NCBI GenBank assembly: GCA_020200135.1
Contig: JAIVJI010000096.1
Span: 11,670 to 60,118 of the forward strand
Reading direction: 5' to 3'
DNA length: 48,449 nucleotides
Source: Acidobacteriota bacterium
GTDB taxonomy: Bacteria; Acidobacteriota; Blastocatellia; Pyrinomonadales; Pyrinomonadaceae
Made by a program: the position numbers and the translations under genes. Shown piece by piece: positions 46,576-48,449 of this stretch. The notes below the pieces were generated by a model. The model did no database searches. It worked only from the letters and a program-made list of their open reading frames with translations, and was not told the DNA's origin. Each line of letters opens with the position of its first letter. Position 1 is the stretch's first letter.

Positions 46576-48449
46576 ATGTCTTTCCTGAGTCCACTCTTCC
46601 TGCTGGGGTTGGCGGCGCTCGCCGCGCCGGTGCTGGTGCACCTCGTGCGCCGCGCGCGCGCGCGCCGCGTCGAGTTCCCGGCGCTCGCCTTCGTGCGCCA
46701 GGTGCCGCAGCGCACCCTCAGGCGCAGGACCCTGCACAACCTGCTGCTGCTGGCGCTGCGCTGCCTCGCGCTGCTGCTCATCGTCTTCGCCTTCACGCGC
46801 CCCTTCTTCACGGGCGCCGAGGCCGGGGCGGCCGCGTCGGGCGCGCGCCACACCGTCATCCTCCTCGACGCCTCGCTCAGCATGCGCCACGAGGGGCGCT
46901 TCGCCGAGGCCGTCCGGCGCGCCGACGCGCTCGTCGGCGAGGCGCAGGAGGGCGAGCGCTTCGCCCTCCTGACCTTCGACGAGGGTCACGAGGTCGTCGG
47001 CGGCTTGGACGCCGACCGCGGCGCCGTGCGCGCCGCGCTCGCGGGGCTCAAAGCGGGCTACGGGGCGACGGACTACGAGCAGGCCCTGCGCGGGGCCGAG
47101 GCGCTCTTCCGCGAGGCGAGGGGGGCGGACGCCAGACGCGTCCTCCTCATCTCCGACTTCCAGGCCACCGGCTGGGGCCCCGCGCGCGAGACGTTCAAAC
47201 TCGCGGATGACGTGCGCCTCGCCCTGATCGAGGTCGGGGAGGGCGCGCCCGCGAACGCAGCCGTCACGAACGTGGAGGCGCGCGGGGCCGTCTACGGGCA
47301 GAAGTACCCGGACAGGCTGGCCGTCCACGTTAGCAACTTCGCCGAAGAGGGGCGCGGGCCCCTGACGCTCGACTTCCAGATCAACGACCAGACCGTCGAG
47401 AAGCGCGAGGTCACCCTCGCGCCGCGCGAGCAGAAGGTCATCGAGTTCACGGGCTTCAACCTGGCCGAAGGGCCGAACCGCTGCGTCGTCAGACTCCGCG
47501 CCGAAGACTTCGCGCCGGACAACGAGTTCTACTTCGTGCTGCGGCGCGTGGCGCCGGCGAAGGCGCTCATCGTCGACGGCGGCCGCGGCGACAGCTTCTA
47601 CCTGCAGAACGCCCTGGCGGCGGGCGGCGACCTGCCTTACACCTTCGACGTCAAAGGCGCCGGGGCCGCGGACCCCGCGTCGCTCGCCGCGGGCTCGCTC
47701 GTCGTCCTCAACGACGCAGGTCTGGCGCCGGGGCCTCTCACCGAGAGCCTCAGCAACTTCGTCGAGGCCGGGGGCCGGCTCGTCATCGCCGCGGGGCCGC
47801 GCACGAGGGCCGAGGGCTTTAACCGCGCGTTCGGGCGCGTCGCGCCGGCCGCCCTCGGCGAGACGGTCCAGCTCGGGCAGGCCGAGGGCGTCGCCATGAC
47901 GGAGGTGACGGCGTCCCACCCCATCTTTGAGGTCTTCCGCGACGGCGCGCGCCCCCCGGCGGCGCGCGTCTCCGGCTACCATCGCGCGGAGCCGCGCGAG
48001 GGCGCCGACGTGCTCGCGCGCTTCGAGGACGGGAGCCCGGCGTTCGTCGAGCGGGCGGCGGGCCGCGGGCGCGTTCTCCTCTACACCTCGACGCTCGGCA
48101 TGGGCTGGAGTGACCTGCCGCTGACGCCCGGCTACCTGCCGCTGGTCCAGCAGATGGTGCGTTACCTCGGCGGGCGCGAGGTGAGCGCGTGGCACCGGCT
48201 CGGGCGGGCCTTCGCCGTGGCGAAGGGGGCCGAGGGCTCGCCGCCCGCCATCGACGCCCCGTCGGGCGCGCGCCTGAAGGCGGGCGGCCTCACGCCCGAG
48301 GGCGACACGCTGTTGACGGGGCGCGAGCAGGGCTTCTACCGCCTGCGCTACGCGGCGGGGCCCGAGTTCGAGGCCGTGAACGTGGACGGGCGGGAGGGCG
48401 ACTTCGCCAGGCTGAACACGGGGGAGTTCCTCGCCGCATTCACCGGGGG
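46576..48449 (+). CDS. BatA-domain / VWA membrane protein, partial (runs off window)
   Basis: The visible 624 residues begin with the BatA helix MSFLSPLFLLGLAALAAPVLVHLV and a second hydrophobic helix (LHNLLLLALRCLALLLIVFAF), separated by the basic loop FVRQVPQRTLRRR. A VWA-like domain follows with metal site LLDASLSMR and VLLISDFQATGWG (~90-220), then a beta-sandwich (~235-330), a GATase1-like domain (~330-480; KALIVDGGRGDSFYLQNAL, EAGGRLVIAAGP) and a further beta segment up to the window end. It resembles the first VWA protein of the cluster (38625-40931) in domain order, so the two may form a heteromer. No stop within the window. Confidence 0.9.
   Translation, partial: MSFLSPLFLLGLAALAAPVLVHLVRRARARRVEFPALAFVRQVPQRTLRRRTLHNLLLLALRCLALLLIVFAFTRPFFTGAEAGAAASGARHTVILLDASLSMRHEGRFAEAVRRADALVGEAQEGERFALLTFDEGHEVVGGLDADRGAVRAALAGLKAGYGATDYEQALRGAEALFREARGADARRVLLISDFQATGWGPARETFKLADDVRLALIEVGEGAPANAAVTNVEARGAVYGQKYPDRLAVHVSNFAEEGRGPLTLDFQINDQTVEKREVTLAPREQKVIEFTGFNLAEGPNRCVVRLRAEDFAPDNEFYFVLRRVAPAKALIVDGGRGDSFYLQNALAAGGDLPYTFDVKGAGAADPASLAAGSLVVLNDAGLAPGPLTESLSNFVEAGGRLVIAAGPRTRAEGFNRAFGRVAPAALGETVQLGQAEGVAMTEVTASHPIFEVFRDGARPPAARVSGYHRAEPREGADVLARFEDGSPAFVERAAGRGRVLLYTSTLGMGWSDLPLTPGYLPLVQQMVRYLGGREVSAWHRLGRAFAVAKGAEGSPPAIDAPSGARLKAGGLTPEGDTLLTGREQGFYRLRYAAGPEFEAVNVDGREGDFARLNTGEFLAAFTG

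Overview
The window is very GC-rich with coding on both strands. The gene content resembles an Acidobacteriota genome, probably class Blastocatellia: a Ser/Thr kinase fused to an nSTAND NTPase and WD40 propellers, an Oar-like carboxypeptidase-regulatory TonB receptor, a giant secreted BACON/kelch/FG-GAP/Calx-beta/DUF4214 protein, and a MoxR-DUF58-BatA operon. The taxonomic call is inference from gene style; there is no rRNA in the window. No tRNA, CRISPR array, prophage or replication origin was seen.

Layout. 1-334: window edge, possible upstream gene end. 335-6010 (+): kinase-nSTAND-WD40 gene (frame-broken) and a GAF sigma-54 activator 4 bp downstream. 6324-21603 (+): one gene of about 15.3 kb for a secreted protein of about 5,090 residues (frame-broken once). 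22027-26211 (+): Oar-like TonB receptor (frame-broken) and a receiverless winged-helix regulator, closed by a strong terminator. 26566-30881 (-): potassium module made of a KdpD-like kinase, a KdpE-like regulator, a four-repeat 11-bp-spaced operator, a c-di-AMP (ydaO-type) riboswitch, an intrinsic terminator and an APC-superfamily permease. 30890-31236: a 347-bp IS1595-type deletion element whose end lies 9 bp from the KdpD-like start codon. 31363-32820 (-): cupin and ornithine-cyclodeaminase-family genes. 32893-35375 (+): ChrB and an MFS permease, with a perfect palindrome in the divergent promoter region. 35529-38313 (-): a LuxR remnant fused to a Zn/Fe-chelating-protein remnant, a sarcosine-oxidase-type flavoprotein and a tandem NTF2/DUF4440 secreted protein. 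38625-48449 (+): VWA/GATase-like membrane protein, C13-like pseudo-peptidase, TPR metalloprotease, MoxR ATPase, DUF58 protein and a BatA/VWA protein that runs off the window.

The most informative region is 26566-30881. The sequence shows a transporter gene with an OmpR/KdpE-type operator upstream, a c-di-AMP aptamer in its leader and a terminator before its start codon, and the KdpDE-like genes lie directly upstream on the same strand. The inference is a K+ uptake unit that uses KdpDE-type transcriptional control on a non-Kdp permease together with a c-di-AMP off-switch.

A second theme is damage. At least five genes (kinase, giant protein, TonB receptor, LuxR/chelating protein, TPR protease) lose frame, or lose their 5' end, where family-typical residues are also missing. 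Two of the junctions carry short overlaps compatible with deletion between short direct repeats. This is either real gene decay or a systematic sequencing/assembly artefact, and it affects how the broken genes should be read.
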